Made by a program: the position numbers and the translations under genes
Notes under the pieces: model-generated
Told to the model about the DNA's origin: nothing
Seen by the model: only the letters and a program-made list of their open reading frames with translations
Databases searched by the model: none
Assembly (NCBI RefSeq): GCF_019823065.1
Contig: NZ_CP081966.1
Coordinates: 2,697,501-2,761,500 of the forward strand
DNA length: 64,000 nucleotides
Direction: 5' to 3'
Origin: Pseudomonas mosselii
GTDB taxonomy: Bacteria; Pseudomonadota; Gammaproteobacteria; Pseudomonadales; Pseudomonadaceae
Shown here: piece by piece, positions 26,744-36,083 of the stretch
Position numbering within the stretch: the stretch's first letter is position 1
Layout of the letters: each line of letters opens with the position of its first letter

Positions 26744-28051
26744 ATGACTGATGTACAAAGCACCGCGAGCGTTCGTGCGGATTCGGCTGCCCTGGCTTCG
26801 ACCAGCGGCTCGACCACCTGGAACCGCCACGACACCACCTGGGCCCTGGGCCTGTATGGCACGGCGATCGGCGCCGGCACCCTGTTCCTGCCGATCAATG
26901 CCGGGGTCGGCGGTTTCTGGCCGCTGCTGATCCTGGCGCTGCTGGCGTTCCCCATGACCTTCTTCGCCCACCGGGCGCTGACCCGCTTCGTGCTGTCCGG
27001 GCGCAAGGGCGGCAACGAGGACATCACCGAGGTGGTGGAGGAGCACTTCGGCGTCGGTGCCGGCAAGCTCATCACCTTGCTGTACTTCTTCGCGATCTTC
27101 CCGATCCTGCTGGTCTACAGCGTGGCGCTGACCAACACCCTGACCAGCTTCTTCGAACACCAGCTGCACATCGGCGCGCCGCCACGGGCGCTGCTGGCCT
27201 TGCTGCTGATCTGCGGGCTGATGATCGTGGTGCGCTGCGGTCAGCAGATCATCGTCAAGGCCATGAGCCTGCTGGTGTATCCCTTCGTCGCCTCGTTGCT
27301 GTTGCTGGCCCTGAGCCTGATTCCCAACTGGAACGGCGCATTCTTCGCCCAGGCCAACGAAGGCATCAGCGCCTCCAAGCTACTGCTGACCCTGTGGCTG
27401 GCGATCCCGGTGATGGTGTTCTCGTTCAACCACTCGCCGATCATCTCGGCGTTCGCCGTCGACCAGAAGCACCGTTATGGTGTTGACGCCGACCGCAAGA
27501 GCGGCCGCACCCTGGCCACCGCTCACGTGATGATGGTGCTGACGGTGATGTTCTTCTGCTTCAGCTGCGTGCTGGCGCTGAGCCCGGGCGACCTGGCCGC
27601 GGCCAAGGCGCAGAACATTTCGATCCTGTCGTACCTGGCCAACCACTTCCAGACCCCGGTGATTGCCTTCGTCGCGCCGCTGATCGCGCTGGTGGCGATC
27701 ACCAAGTCGTTCCTAGGCCACTACATCGGCGCCAGCGAGGGCTTCCAGGGCATGATCGTCAAGAGCCTGCGCGGACGCGGCAAGACCTGGCCGGCCAAGC
27801 GTCTGGAGCGCGTCACGGCGTTGTTCATGCTGCTGACCTGCTGGGCGGTGGCGACCCTGAACCCGAGCATCCTCGGGCTGATCGAGAGCCTGGGTGGGCC
27901 GGTGATCGCCTGCTTGCTGTTCCTGATGCCGATGTATGCGGTGCAGAAGGTACCGGCGTTGCGCCAGCACTCGGGCAAGCTGTCGAATGTGTTCGTGGTC
28001 GTGATCGGGCTGATCACGCTGTCGGCGATCGTCTACAGCTTCATGGCCTGA
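26744..28051 (+). CDS. Serine/threonine-type amino-acid permease (HAAAP family, SdaC-like)
   Basis: A 435-residue protein with about 11 transmembrane helices after a 30-residue hydrophilic lead. It has the HAAAP signature GTAIGAGTLFLPINAGVGG in helix 1 and GRKGGNEDITEVVEEHFG after helix 2, and a segment MVFSFNHSPIISAFAVDQ typical of SdaC/TdcC carriers. It probably imports L-serine with a proton or sodium ion to feed the adjacent serine deaminase. A large inverted repeat directly after the stop acts as terminator. Confidence 0.9.
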   Translation: MTDVQSTASVRADSAALASTSGSTTWNRHDTTWALGLYGTAIGAGTLFLPINAGVGGFWPLLILALLAFPMTFFAHRALTRFVLSGRKGGNEDITEVVEEHFGVGAGKLITLLYFFAIFPILLVYSVALTNTLTSFFEHQLHIGAPPRALLALLLICGLMIVVRCGQQIIVKAMSLLVYPFVASLLLLALSLIPNWNGAFFAQANEGISASKLLLTLWLAIPVMVFSFNHSPIISAFAVDQKHRYGVDADRKSGRTLATAHVMMVLTVMFFCFSCVLALSPGDLAAAKAQNISILSYLANHFQTPVIAFVAPLIALVAITKSFLGHYIGASEGFQGMIVKSLRGRGKTWPAKRLERVTALFMLLTCWAVATLNPSILGLIESLGGPVIACLLFLMPMYAVQKVPALRQHSGKLSNVFVVVIGLITLSAIVYSFMA

Positions 28052-28054
28052 CCG

Positions 28055-28117
28055 ATGATCGCGGGGCCAGCCCGCACTCACGTATCCTGTGAGTGTTGGG
28101 CCTGGCCCCGTGATCAT
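28055..28117. terminator. Bidirectional hairpin terminator
   Basis: Two arms, 28055–28081 and 28089–28117, form a long imperfect stem closed by GTGAGT/ACTCAC around a 7-nt loop. The element lies between convergent genes (stop 28051 and stop 28123), so it can end transcription from both sides. The GGGGCCAG-rich arms are related in style to Pseudomonas REP-derived hairpins. Confidence 0.75.
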
Positions 28118-28122
28118 TCAGG

Positions 28123-28578
28123 TCAGACGCTTTCCAGGTGCTTGATCGCAGCCTTCAGGCGCTCCGCGGGTTGCGGCTGGTCCTGGTGGGTGATGTCCGG
28201 CGCCTTGCGCACGCGACCATGCTGGTCGACCCAGTGGCCGTTGATGAAGTAACGGTAGCTGGCGGTGCCGGCGTTCCAGCCCTGGTCAAGCAGGCCCTGC
28301 AGATGGAAGGTCTGGGCGATCTGGCTGAGCGGGCCGCTTGGGCTGCCATCCAGGTGCAGGACGATCGACGGGCTACCAGCGGGCGCGAACGGCAGCTCGC
28401 TGTAGCCGCCCCACACTTTGGCCTGGAACACCTGGACCGGGTGCGTGGTCTGGATGATGGAGGCCCTGCCGGTGACCTTCTTCTGCACGGTATTCACCAG
28501 CAGGTCGAGGGTCAGGATAGGGGCGCCGAGCAGCCCGTTGCTGACATTCAGGCGGGTATGAAAAAGTCCGAAGGACAT
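28123..28578 (-). CDS. DUF1842-like protein, downstream paralogue
   Basis: A 151-residue protein of unknown function resembling the DUF1842 family. It is a paralogue of the gene immediately upstream. Both share an N-terminal G-L-F segment, an L-D-L-L-V-x-T pattern (APILTLDLLVNTVQKKVTG), a T-x-x-x-x-P segment, a YSELPF/YSYLTV segment, and the most distinctive block GTASYRYFINGHWVD versus GTASYRYYNGQRWIE. No signal peptide or membrane segment is visible. The ATG at 28578 fits the paralogue alignment. It is 19 nt behind the upstream copy, so they are co-transcribed. Confidence 0.75.
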   Translation of the reverse strand: MSFGLFHTRLNVSNGLLGAPILTLDLLVNTVQKKVTGRASIIQTTHPVQVFQAKVWGGYSELPFAPAGSPSIVLHLDGSPSGPLSQIAQTFHLQGLLDQGWNAGTASYRYFINGHWVDQHGRVRKAPDITHQDQPQPAERLKAAIKHLESV

Positions 28579-28597
28579 GCTGATTCTCCTTGTCTGC

Positions 28598-29191
28598 TCA
28601 GGCTTTCTTGGCGGCTTTGGTGGCCGGGCTCTTGGTCGAGGCGAGGGCTTGGTCCAGGGCTTTGCCCACGGCGCCGCTGGCCAGTTGCTTGAGTTGCGCG
28701 ACGTCACCGGTGGCGATCACTGCCTCCAGGGTGGCGTTGTGCAGTTCGGTCGTGAGGTCGACGTTCGCCAGTGTCTGGATGCGTTTGAGTTCAAGCACGA
28801 CGGGTACGTTGTCCACTTCGATCCAACGCTGGCCGTTGTAGTAACGGTAGCTGGCCGTGCCTTTCTGCCAGTCCAGGTCGAGCAATGCGCGCAGTTCGAA
28901 CTGCTCCGGCGAATTGGCGTGCGGGCCGCCCTGGTTGCCACGCACCGTCAGCAGGATCTTGCCTTCGCTGGGCGGTTGCACGGTGAGGTAGCTGTAGGTG
29001 CCCCAGGCATCCAGCGCCAGCTCCAGCGGTGGGTTGGTGGTCTGGGTGATCAGCGCGTGGCCGTTGACGCTGCGATCTGGCGTGTAGACCAACAGGTCGA
29101 GCTGCAGGCGCGGGGCGCCAGGAGCATTGGTTCCAATGAGGTAGGACACCGGGAACAGGCCTTCCGACGGTGCGGTCAGCGATACAGACAT
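28598..29191 (-). CDS. DUF1842-like protein, upstream paralogue with helical tail
   Basis: A 197-residue protein sharing the DUF1842-like core with its neighbour (LQLDLLVYTPDRSVNGHALITQTTNPP, GTYSYLTV, GTASYRYYNGQRWIEV). It carries about 55 extra C-terminal residues rich in Ala/Lys that end KSPATKAAKKA, a basic tail of the kind seen in surface- or nucleic-acid-binding proteins. The start at 29191 has GGAGG 6 nt upstream. Function unknown; the duplicated genes may form a hetero-oligomer. Confidence 0.75.
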   Translation of the reverse strand: MSVSLTAPSEGLFPVSYLIGTNAPGAPRLQLDLLVYTPDRSVNGHALITQTTNPPLELALDAWGTYSYLTVQPPSEGKILLTVRGNQGGPHANSPEQFELRALLDLDWQKGTASYRYYNGQRWIEVDNVPVVLELKRIQTLANVDLTTELHNATLEAVIATGDVAQLKQLASGAVGKALDQALASTKSPATKAAKKA

Positions 29192-29510
29192 GATTGCCTC
29201 CGTTGCATTCAATGAATGAAATACCGTAACCAACGCTTGCGCAGGCGGGCGGAGGAAAAGGGGAGAGGCAGGTAGACGGGCGGATGTACTGGCGTGCCCG
29301 GTGCGAGCGGCTGTTGGCAGCCGGCTTGTGCAGCCATCCCTGAAGTGCGGTGCCGCCTGCCTGGCAGCCCGCTTGAGTTAAGCAGGCAAAAGATGCCGTG
29401 ATGGCCTTTTTGCATTATGTCCGACGAGTGGTGACATCAAGGTCTGCAAGCCGGCTCCCGCCCCGTGAGAACCGGCTTGTCCCGCGATGAGCTCTACAGG
29501 GCGGACCGCC
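29192..29510. repeat. Gene-free stretch with a degenerate REP hairpin
   Basis: 319 bp between a lipoprotein stop and the DUF1842 operon. A REP-like inverted pair lies at 29446–29490 (AAGCCGGCTC…GAGAACCGGCTT followed by GTCCCGCGAT). The promoter of the DUF1842 pair should be in 29192–29400, but no clear boxes were seen. No RNA gene was recognised. Confidence 0.55.
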
Positions 29511-30188
29511 TCACTTCGACTTCTGCTGCAACGCCACGAAGCTGCGGCGCATGTCGCTGGCCCAGCCATCAAGCACCGGCTTGACGTCGTTCAGGGTCAG
29601 TTGCGTGCTGTCGTTCTCCAGCGCCTTGCCGCTGCCCTTGCGCACCACCTGGGCCAGCACGTTCTGGCTGCCGCCATCGAGGAAAGCGGCCTCCACGGCG
29701 ATGTCCACGGCCTGGTCGCGACCGCCGGCGGCGGTGTTGACCGCCGCGGCCACCAGGGCGATCGGGATCACCTCGTAGGGCTTGAGGCCTTCGGTGCTGG
29801 TGGATACCGCGGTGATCGCCGGGCGCACCACGATGGTGTTCGGGCCAGGCTCCTTGACCAGGGTGAGCACGCTGCCCAGTTCGCGGCGCATGGCTTCGTT
29901 GAAGTAGCGGGTGATCGCCTGCAGGGTCTGCGCCGAGATCACATTGGTCGGCTGTGGCTTGGGATAGAACTGGCTCGGCTCGATGAACACCTGGGTGTAC
30001 TGGCTGGCCTTCACGTCCGGGTCGATCCAGCGCATCACTGGCGCGCCGGAGACGCTCTCGGCGGGCTTCAGGCGACTGTAGTCCTTCAGGAAACCGGAAT
30101 AGTCCTTGGGATCGACACGGTTGCTGGAGCAGGCAACCAAGGCCAGCAGAGCAGCGCACAGCAGGGTGGTGCGAGGCAGGTGCTTCAT
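29511..30188 (-). CDS. DUF3313-like lipoprotein
   Basis: A 225-residue protein with a lipoprotein signal: MKHLPRTTLLCAALLALVAC, with the lipobox LVAC and Ser-Ser-Asn following. The mature part starts with KDYSGFLKDYSRLKP, a pattern found in DUF3313 lipoproteins, and contains VEAAFLDGGSQNVLAQVVRKGSG, also typical. The Met used is 5 codons downstream of an alternative Met so that the signal peptide begins at the N-terminus. Function unknown; it is expected in the periplasm-facing leaflet of a membrane. Confidence 0.82.
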   Translation of the reverse strand: MKHLPRTTLLCAALLALVACSSNRVDPKDYSGFLKDYSRLKPAESVSGAPVMRWIDPDVKASQYTQVFIEPSQFYPKPQPTNVISAQTLQAITRYFNEAMRRELGSVLTLVKEPGPNTIVVRPAITAVSTSTEGLKPYEVIPIALVAAAVNTAAGGRDQAVDIAVEAAFLDGGSQNVLAQVVRKGSGKALENDSTQLTLNDVKPVLDGWASDMRRSFVALQQKSK

Positions 30189-30332
30189 GATGACGAGGTC
30201 CATGAGGGAAGTGGCCAGAACAACGCTAGCAGGTGGTTGGCCGAAGGCCAGCGGTCAGGTGTTGACGGTTGCCGTTTCCTACGGCGCTGTCTGAGTGCGC
30301 CGACTATCCATTGGTCTTTGAAGCTGGAAAAG

Positions 30333-30350
30333 TATGCCCTTTACGGGTAT
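30333..30350. promoter_or_regulatory. Palindromic operator of the toxin–antitoxin pair
   Basis: TATGCCCTTTACGGGTAT is a near-perfect inverted repeat (TATGCCC against GGGTAT with one mismatch) placed 17 bp before the toxin start. Such ACCCGTAAAGGGT-like palindromes are usual binding sites for the XRE antitoxin in toxin-first HigBA/NadS-type loci. Confidence 0.6.
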
Positions 30351-30367
30351 GTTTAGGAGTGCCGGCC

Positions 30368-30751
30368 ATGGATGTCTACAAGCGAAGGGAGTTTGCCCGC
30401 TGGCAACTCAAGGAGTGCGTACCAGACCACCTGCGCTGCCGCGCTGTCCTGGAAATGCAGAGTGGGCTGGTTGACGCGAGCCTTGGTTGCTTGCTGTTCA
30501 AGAAACGTGTTGCGGGCCTGTGCAGCGGCAAGCGGGGAGGCTACCGAACACTGCTGTCGGCTCGCATCGGCAGTCGCTACGTGTTCCTTCATGGGTTCGC
30601 CAAGAGCGACATGGCCAATGTCACGCCGGCCGAGCAGAAAGCGCTTCAGTTCGCCGGCAGGGTCTTTCTGAAATTGTCACCCCACGCCCTGGCCAAGGCA
30701 TTGGGTTGTGGCGTATTGATGGAGGTCCACTGTGACCAGCAAGCTCATTGA
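30368..30751 (+). CDS. RelE/HigB-type toxin
   Basis: A 127-residue protein of the RelE/ParE superfamily branch with the pattern FKKRVAGLCSGKRGGYRTLLSARIGSRYVFLHGFAKSD, where the G-K-x-G-G-x-R-x-L core and 'FLHGFAKSD' are characteristic of the PF06296-type toxins. These are ribosome-dependent mRNA interferases. The start at 30368 places the operator directly upstream. It overlaps the downstream antitoxin by 20 nt; the toxin-first order is the HigBA arrangement. Confidence 0.82.
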   Translation: MDVYKRREFARWQLKECVPDHLRCRAVLEMQSGLVDASLGCLLFKKRVAGLCSGKRGGYRTLLSARIGSRYVFLHGFAKSDMANVTPAEQKALQFAGRVFLKLSPHALAKALGCGVLMEVHCDQQAH

Positions 30752-31037
30752 ATCACTACGCGTCGACCTCTCGGACCTCGAGCAGGCAGGTGCCGTCGGC
30801 AAGGTCACGTTGCGCGACTTCGAGGCGATCTGTCCGGCCCCGGTGCGGGCATTCAGCGCCCAGGACATCCGCCACCTGCGCGAAGCGCTGAACTTCAGCC
30901 AACCGGTGTTCGCCCTCCACCTGCACACCAGCGCATCGACGGTACGCAAGTGGGAGCAGGGCGAAACACGCCCGGCAGGGCCCGCCTTGAAGCTACTGAA
31001 CATCATTGCCGACAAGGGGCTGCAGGCCATCCTCTGA
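30732..31037 (+). CDS. XRE-family antitoxin (NadS/HigA2-like)
   Basis: A 101-residue protein with a C-terminal helix-turn-helix: IRHLREALNFSQPVFALHLHTSASTVRKWEQGETRPAGPALKLLNII, the usual XRE domain with the W-E-Q-G-x-x-x-P signature. It should bind the RelE-like toxin and repress the operon via the palindrome at 30333–30350. Reading frames overlap, so translation of the two is linked. Confidence 0.88.
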   Translation: MTSKLIESLRVDLSDLEQAGAVGKVTLRDFEAICPAPVRAFSAQDIRHLREALNFSQPVFALHLHTSASTVRKWEQGETRPAGPALKLLNIIADKGLQAIL

Positions 31038-31047
31038 AGCAGGGTTG

Positions 31048-32343
31048 TCAGCCCAGCGCCTCGCGCAACCGGTACCACAGCATGCCCAGCGCCAGCAGAG
31101 GCGAGCGCAGTGCCTTGCCGCCGGGGAAGGTCAGGTGCGGCACCGCGCTGAACACGTCGAACCCCTGGCTGTGCTCGGTGGCGATGGCCTCGGCGAGCAG
31201 CTTCGCGGTCCAGTGGGTGACGTTCAGGCCATGCCCGGAATAGCCCTGGGCATAGAACACGTTGGGGTGCTGGCCGAGGCGGCCGACCTGGGGGAAACGG
31301 TTGGCGGTGATGCCGATCATGCCGCCCCACTGGTAGTCCAGGCGCACCTCGGCCAGTTGCGGGAACACCTTGAGCACCTTGGGCCGCATGTAGGCGCCGA
31401 TGTCCTTGGGGTCGCGCCCGGAGTAGTGACAGGCGCCGCCAAACAGCAGGCGGCGATCGGCAGTCAGCCGGTAATAGTCCAGCCCCACCTTCTGGTCGCA
31501 CAGCGCCATGTTCCTTGGGATCAGCGTACGCGCCAGGGCCTCGGGCAAGGGCTCGGTGGCCACCACGTAGCTGCCGGCCGGCAGCACCTTGCCGCACAGG
31601 CGCGGTTCCAGTTCGTCGAGATGGGCGTTGCAACCCAGGATCAGGCTCTGGGCGCGCACCTTGCCCCGGGCAGTGTGCAGCGTCACCGTTCGGCCATGCT
31701 CGATGCGCAGCACCGGGCTTTGCTCGAAGATTCGTACGCCAAGGCCGAGGGCGGCGCGGGCCTCGCCCTGGACCAGGTCGAGCGGGTGCAGGTGGCCCGA
31801 GCCCATGTCCACCAGGCCGCCGGCGTACAGGTCGCTGGCGACGATCTCGTGCATGCGATCGGGGTTGACCAGGCGGGTTTCGTGGCGATAACCCAGTTCG
31901 GCCAGGTCGCGCTGCTCGTCTTCGAAGGCGGCGAACTGGGCGGGGGTGTTGGCCAGCTCGCAGAAGCCCCAGCGCAGGTCGCATTCGATACCGTACTGCT
32001 CGATGCGATTGGCCACCAGGGCCACCGAATCGATGCCGGCCTGCTGGAGGTAGCGCACGCCGTCCTGGCCGACGTGGCGGGCGAAACCGGAGACGTCATG
32101 GCCGATGCCGCGGATCAGTTGGCCGCCGTTGCGCCCGCTGGCGCCCCAGCCGATGCGGCGCGCTTCCAGCAGGATCACCGAGAGGCCGCGCTCGGCCAGT
32201 TCCAGGGCGGCGTTGACCCCAGTCAGGCCACCGCCGACCACGCAGACATCGGCCTGCAGGTCCTGGTCGAGCGCCGGGTAGGTGGCCGTCTGGCGCGCCG
32301 AGGCGGCGTAATAGGAGGCGGTGTGTTCGTTCATCTGTGGCAT
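31048..32343 (-). CDS. puuB: Gamma-glutamylputrescine oxidase-type FAD oxidoreductase
   Basis: A 431-residue DAO-family flavoprotein. The dinucleotide motif VCVVGGGLTGVNAALELAERG and the flavin segment RIGWGASGRNGGQLIRGIG identify the PuuB/OrdL group. WGGMIGITANRFPQVGRL and AQGYSGHGLNVTHW are the C-terminal FAD and active-site motifs. It oxidises gamma-glutamylputrescine to an aldehyde with hydrogen peroxide and ammonia release. The first ATG is used; a second three codons later is equally possible, since no strong ribosome site decides. It lies 13 nt after a polyamine-binding protein gene. Confidence 0.9.
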   Translation of the reverse strand: MPQMNEHTASYYAASARQTATYPALDQDLQADVCVVGGGLTGVNAALELAERGLSVILLEARRIGWGASGRNGGQLIRGIGHDVSGFARHVGQDGVRYLQQAGIDSVALVANRIEQYGIECDLRWGFCELANTPAQFAAFEDEQRDLAELGYRHETRLVNPDRMHEIVASDLYAGGLVDMGSGHLHPLDLVQGEARAALGLGVRIFEQSPVLRIEHGRTVTLHTARGKVRAQSLILGCNAHLDELEPRLCGKVLPAGSYVVATEPLPEALARTLIPRNMALCDQKVGLDYYRLTADRRLLFGGACHYSGRDPKDIGAYMRPKVLKVFPQLAEVRLDYQWGGMIGITANRFPQVGRLGQHPNVFYAQGYSGHGLNVTHWTAKLLAEAIATEHSQGFDVFSAVPHLTFPGGKALRSPLLALGMLWYRLREALG

Positions 32344-32356
32344 GGGTGGGCTCGGC

Positions 32357-33595
<1,239 letters not shown>

Positions 33596-34954
33596 TCACA
33601 CGCTGAGCAGCAGGAACTCCCGCTCCCACGAGCTGATGACGCGCTTGAAGTTCTCATGCTCGGCACGCTTGACCGCAACATAGCCCTGGACGAACTGCTG
33701 CCCCAGGTACTGCTGGACCTTTTCGCAGTCTTCCATGTGCTGCAGCGCATCTTCGATGGTGATCGGCAGGCGCAGATTGCGTCGCTCGTAGGCGCGGCCC
33801 TGCACCGGGGCGCTGGGCTCGAGTTTTTCGACCATGCCGATATAGCCGCACAACAGGCTCGCGGCGATGGCCAGGTAGGGGTTGGCGTCGGCGCCCGGCA
33901 GGCGGTTCTCCACGCGCATCGCTTCGGGGCTGGAGGTCGGCACGCGCAGCCCGGCGGTGCGGTTTTCCTCGCCCCACTCGACGTTCACCGGCGCCGAGGT
34001 GTCGGGCAGGAAACGACGGAACGAGTTGACGTTCGGCGCGAACATCGGCAGCAGCTTGGGAATGTATTTTTGCAGGCCGCCGATATGGTGCAGGAACAGC
34101 TCGCTCATGCTGCCGTCGTCATTGGCGAAGATCGGCTTGCCGGTGGCGATGTCGACCACGCTCTGGTGCAGGTGCATGGCGCTGCCCGGCTCGTCGGTGA
34201 TCGGCTTGGCCATGAAGGTGGCGGTGACGTTGTGCTTGAGCGCCGCCTCGCGCATCGTGCGTTTGAACACGGTGATCTGGTCGGCCAGGTCCAGGGCGTC
34301 GCCGTGTCGGAAGTTGATCTCCATTTGCGCCGGGCCGTCCTCGTGGATCAGCGTGTCCAGGTCCAGGCCCTGGATTTCGCACCAGTCGTAGACGTCCTCG
34401 AACAACGGGTCGAATTCGTTGGCGGCATCGATGGAGAATGACTGGCGGCCACTCTCGGCGCGACCCGAGCGGCCCAGCGGCACCTGCAAAGGCAAGTCCG
34501 GGTCTTCGCAGCGCTGGGTCAGGTAGAACTCCATCTCCGGCGCGACGATCGGTTGCCAGCCCTTGTCGGCATACAGCTTGAGGACCTTCTTCAGCACGTT
34601 GCGCGGCGACAGCTCGATGGGGTTTCCCTGCTTGTCGAAGGTGTCGTGGATGACGATCGCGGTCGGTTCGATGGCCCACGGGATCTGGTACACCGCCGTG
34701 GGATCGGGGCGGCAGACCATGTCGATGTCGGCGGCGTCGAGCAGGCTGTAATAGATGTCGTCGTCGACGTAGTCGCCGGTGACGGTCTGCAGCAGCACGC
34801 TCTCCGGCAGGCGCATGCCGCGCTCGTGGAGGAACTTGGCGGTCGGGGCGATCTTGCCGCGGGCGATGCCGGTCAGGTCGCTGATCACGCATTCGACTTC
34901 GGTGATCCGGTGTTCTTTCAGCCAGGTGGACAGCTGATCGAAGGGGGCGTTCAT
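33596..34954 (-). CDS. puuA: Gamma-glutamylputrescine synthetase (glutamine-synthetase fold)
   Basis: A 452-residue GS-family enzyme. Motifs include DLTGIARGKIAPTAKF (typical of the PuuA/GlnA3 branch), PEMEFYLTQR and GPAQMEINFRHGDALDLAD (metal-binding glutamates), and MAKPITDEPGSAMHLHQSV (the ATP/His loop). It also has PVNVEWGEENRTAGLRVP, with the arginine site, and ENRLPGADANPYLAIA. It ligates glutamate to putrescine at the expense of ATP, the first step of the Puu pathway completed here by PuuB. Transcribed before the binding protein and puuB, with a REP pair between. Confidence 0.93.
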   Translation of the reverse strand: MNAPFDQLSTWLKEHRITEVECVISDLTGIARGKIAPTAKFLHERGMRLPESVLLQTVTGDYVDDDIYYSLLDAADIDMVCRPDPTAVYQIPWAIEPTAIVIHDTFDKQGNPIELSPRNVLKKVLKLYADKGWQPIVAPEMEFYLTQRCEDPDLPLQVPLGRSGRAESGRQSFSIDAANEFDPLFEDVYDWCEIQGLDLDTLIHEDGPAQMEINFRHGDALDLADQITVFKRTMREAALKHNVTATFMAKPITDEPGSAMHLHQSVVDIATGKPIFANDDGSMSELFLHHIGGLQKYIPKLLPMFAPNVNSFRRFLPDTSAPVNVEWGEENRTAGLRVPTSSPEAMRVENRLPGADANPYLAIAASLLCGYIGMVEKLEPSAPVQGRAYERRNLRLPITIEDALQHMEDCEKVQQYLGQQFVQGYVAVKRAEHENFKRVISSWEREFLLLSV

Positions 34955-35117
34955 ACAAACCTCTTGGTTGGGTAGTTGTGGTGGGACGCAAGGCGTTCAT
35001 CGCCGCAGGGCACTTCCCACAGGTGACGCTGAGGACTATCTTGGTCGCAGCCTACGCGGCGATCTATCCACTTTTTTCGACAAGCAATGCACCAAAAGAG
35101 TGCATCTAGGACAGCGC

Positions 35118-36014
35118 GTGACAACGCCAACCGCCTTGCAGGTCCAGGATTACCGCACCACCGATGTGACCGAACAGACCCGCGCCACCCCTGGCTGGCA
35201 GCAGCAATACCGGCAGATGTCCCCCGGGCATTTCAACGGTCAGTTGCGCTGGCTTGGCCTCGATGGCGTGGAGGTGTACGAGGAGCGCCTGAATACCCGG
35301 GTCGAGCAGTTCTTTCGCGCGCCCAGCGGCGCCCTGGCGTTCTGCTTCGACCGCAGCGAAAACAGCCTCTATCTACTCAACGAAGACAGCCGCAATATCT
35401 GGATCACCCCGGAGAACTACCAGGAGGTGGCGGTGGTGTTCGAGCAGCCGTTTTTGGCCAGCCATGGCCTCGACCTGGAACGCCTGCGCGGCTTGTTCAT
35501 GGTGCCACTGAGCTGCCAGCAAAATGCTTTGTTCGGCAACTGGCTGAGCGCCACGCTGACCCGCTTGGGCCAGGCCGATTGCCCGCTGGAAGGCGGGGCG
35601 TTGGGCGAGCAGTTGCTGGAGGACTGCCTGTTCATCCTCGACAACGCCGGGCAGCATCTGCAGGGGGATGCGTTGGGGCGGCGCGACGAGGAACGGGCGA
35701 TCATGCGTCGGGTCAGCGAGTGGGCCGCCGACTGCCCCGACGAAACCCTCAATCTGCTGCAGTTGGCCAAGGTTGCCGGTGTTTCCGTGCGTCAGTTGCA
35801 GCAAGCCTTCAAGGGTTTCACCAACCTGCCACCGGCGCAGTGGTTGCGCCTGCGTCGTCTGAACGGCGCGCGGCGTGACCTGCTGGTGGGGGACGCGACC
35901 GTTGCCGAGGTGGCGATGCGTTGGTCGTTCTGGCACCTGGGGCGGTTTTCCGAAAGCTACCGGCAGCTGTTTCACGAACTGCCCAGTGAGACGCTTCGGC
36001 GCGGCAGGGGTTGA
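35118..36014 (+). CDS. AraC-family regulator of the putrescine block
   Basis: A 298-residue protein with a C-terminal AraC HTH: LLQLAKVAGVSVRQLQQAFKG and PAQWLRLRRLNGARRDLLVGD…VAEVAMRWSFWHLGRFSESYRQLF. The N-terminal part resembles the EutR-like sensor half. The GTG at 35118 was chosen because AGGA lies 6 nt upstream; the frame is open further upstream but would run into the shared promoter. It is divergent from puuA, so it is the likely regulator of putrescine use. Confidence 0.87.
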   Translation: MTTPTALQVQDYRTTDVTEQTRATPGWQQQYRQMSPGHFNGQLRWLGLDGVEVYEERLNTRVEQFFRAPSGALAFCFDRSENSLYLLNEDSRNIWITPENYQEVAVVFEQPFLASHGLDLERLRGLFMVPLSCQQNALFGNWLSATLTRLGQADCPLEGGALGEQLLEDCLFILDNAGQHLQGDALGRRDEERAIMRRVSEWAADCPDETLNLLQLAKVAGVSVRQLQQAFKGFTNLPPAQWLRLRRLNGARRDLLVGDATVAEVAMRWSFWHLGRFSESYRQLFHELPSETLRRGRG

Positions 36015-36047
36015 CCGGCCGGCAGCGCGCTCGCGGTTTCGAAGTTT

Positions 36048-36075
36048 CTTGCCCCCGCTCGGCAGCGGGGGCAAG
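36048..36075. terminator. Bidirectional terminator hairpin
   Basis: CTTGCCCCCGCT and AGCGGGGGCAAG form a perfect 12-bp stem with a 4-nt loop between the convergent AraC-family and aldehyde dehydrogenase genes. A short T-rich run precedes it on the plus strand (TTTC), so ρ-independent strength is moderate. Confidence 0.75.
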
Positions 36076-36083
36076 CCGCCAGA

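Noticed and set aside
25232..27169. 645-codon minus-strand frame across sdaA and the permease start
   Set aside because: Spans two real genes and their gap in antisense; no motifs.
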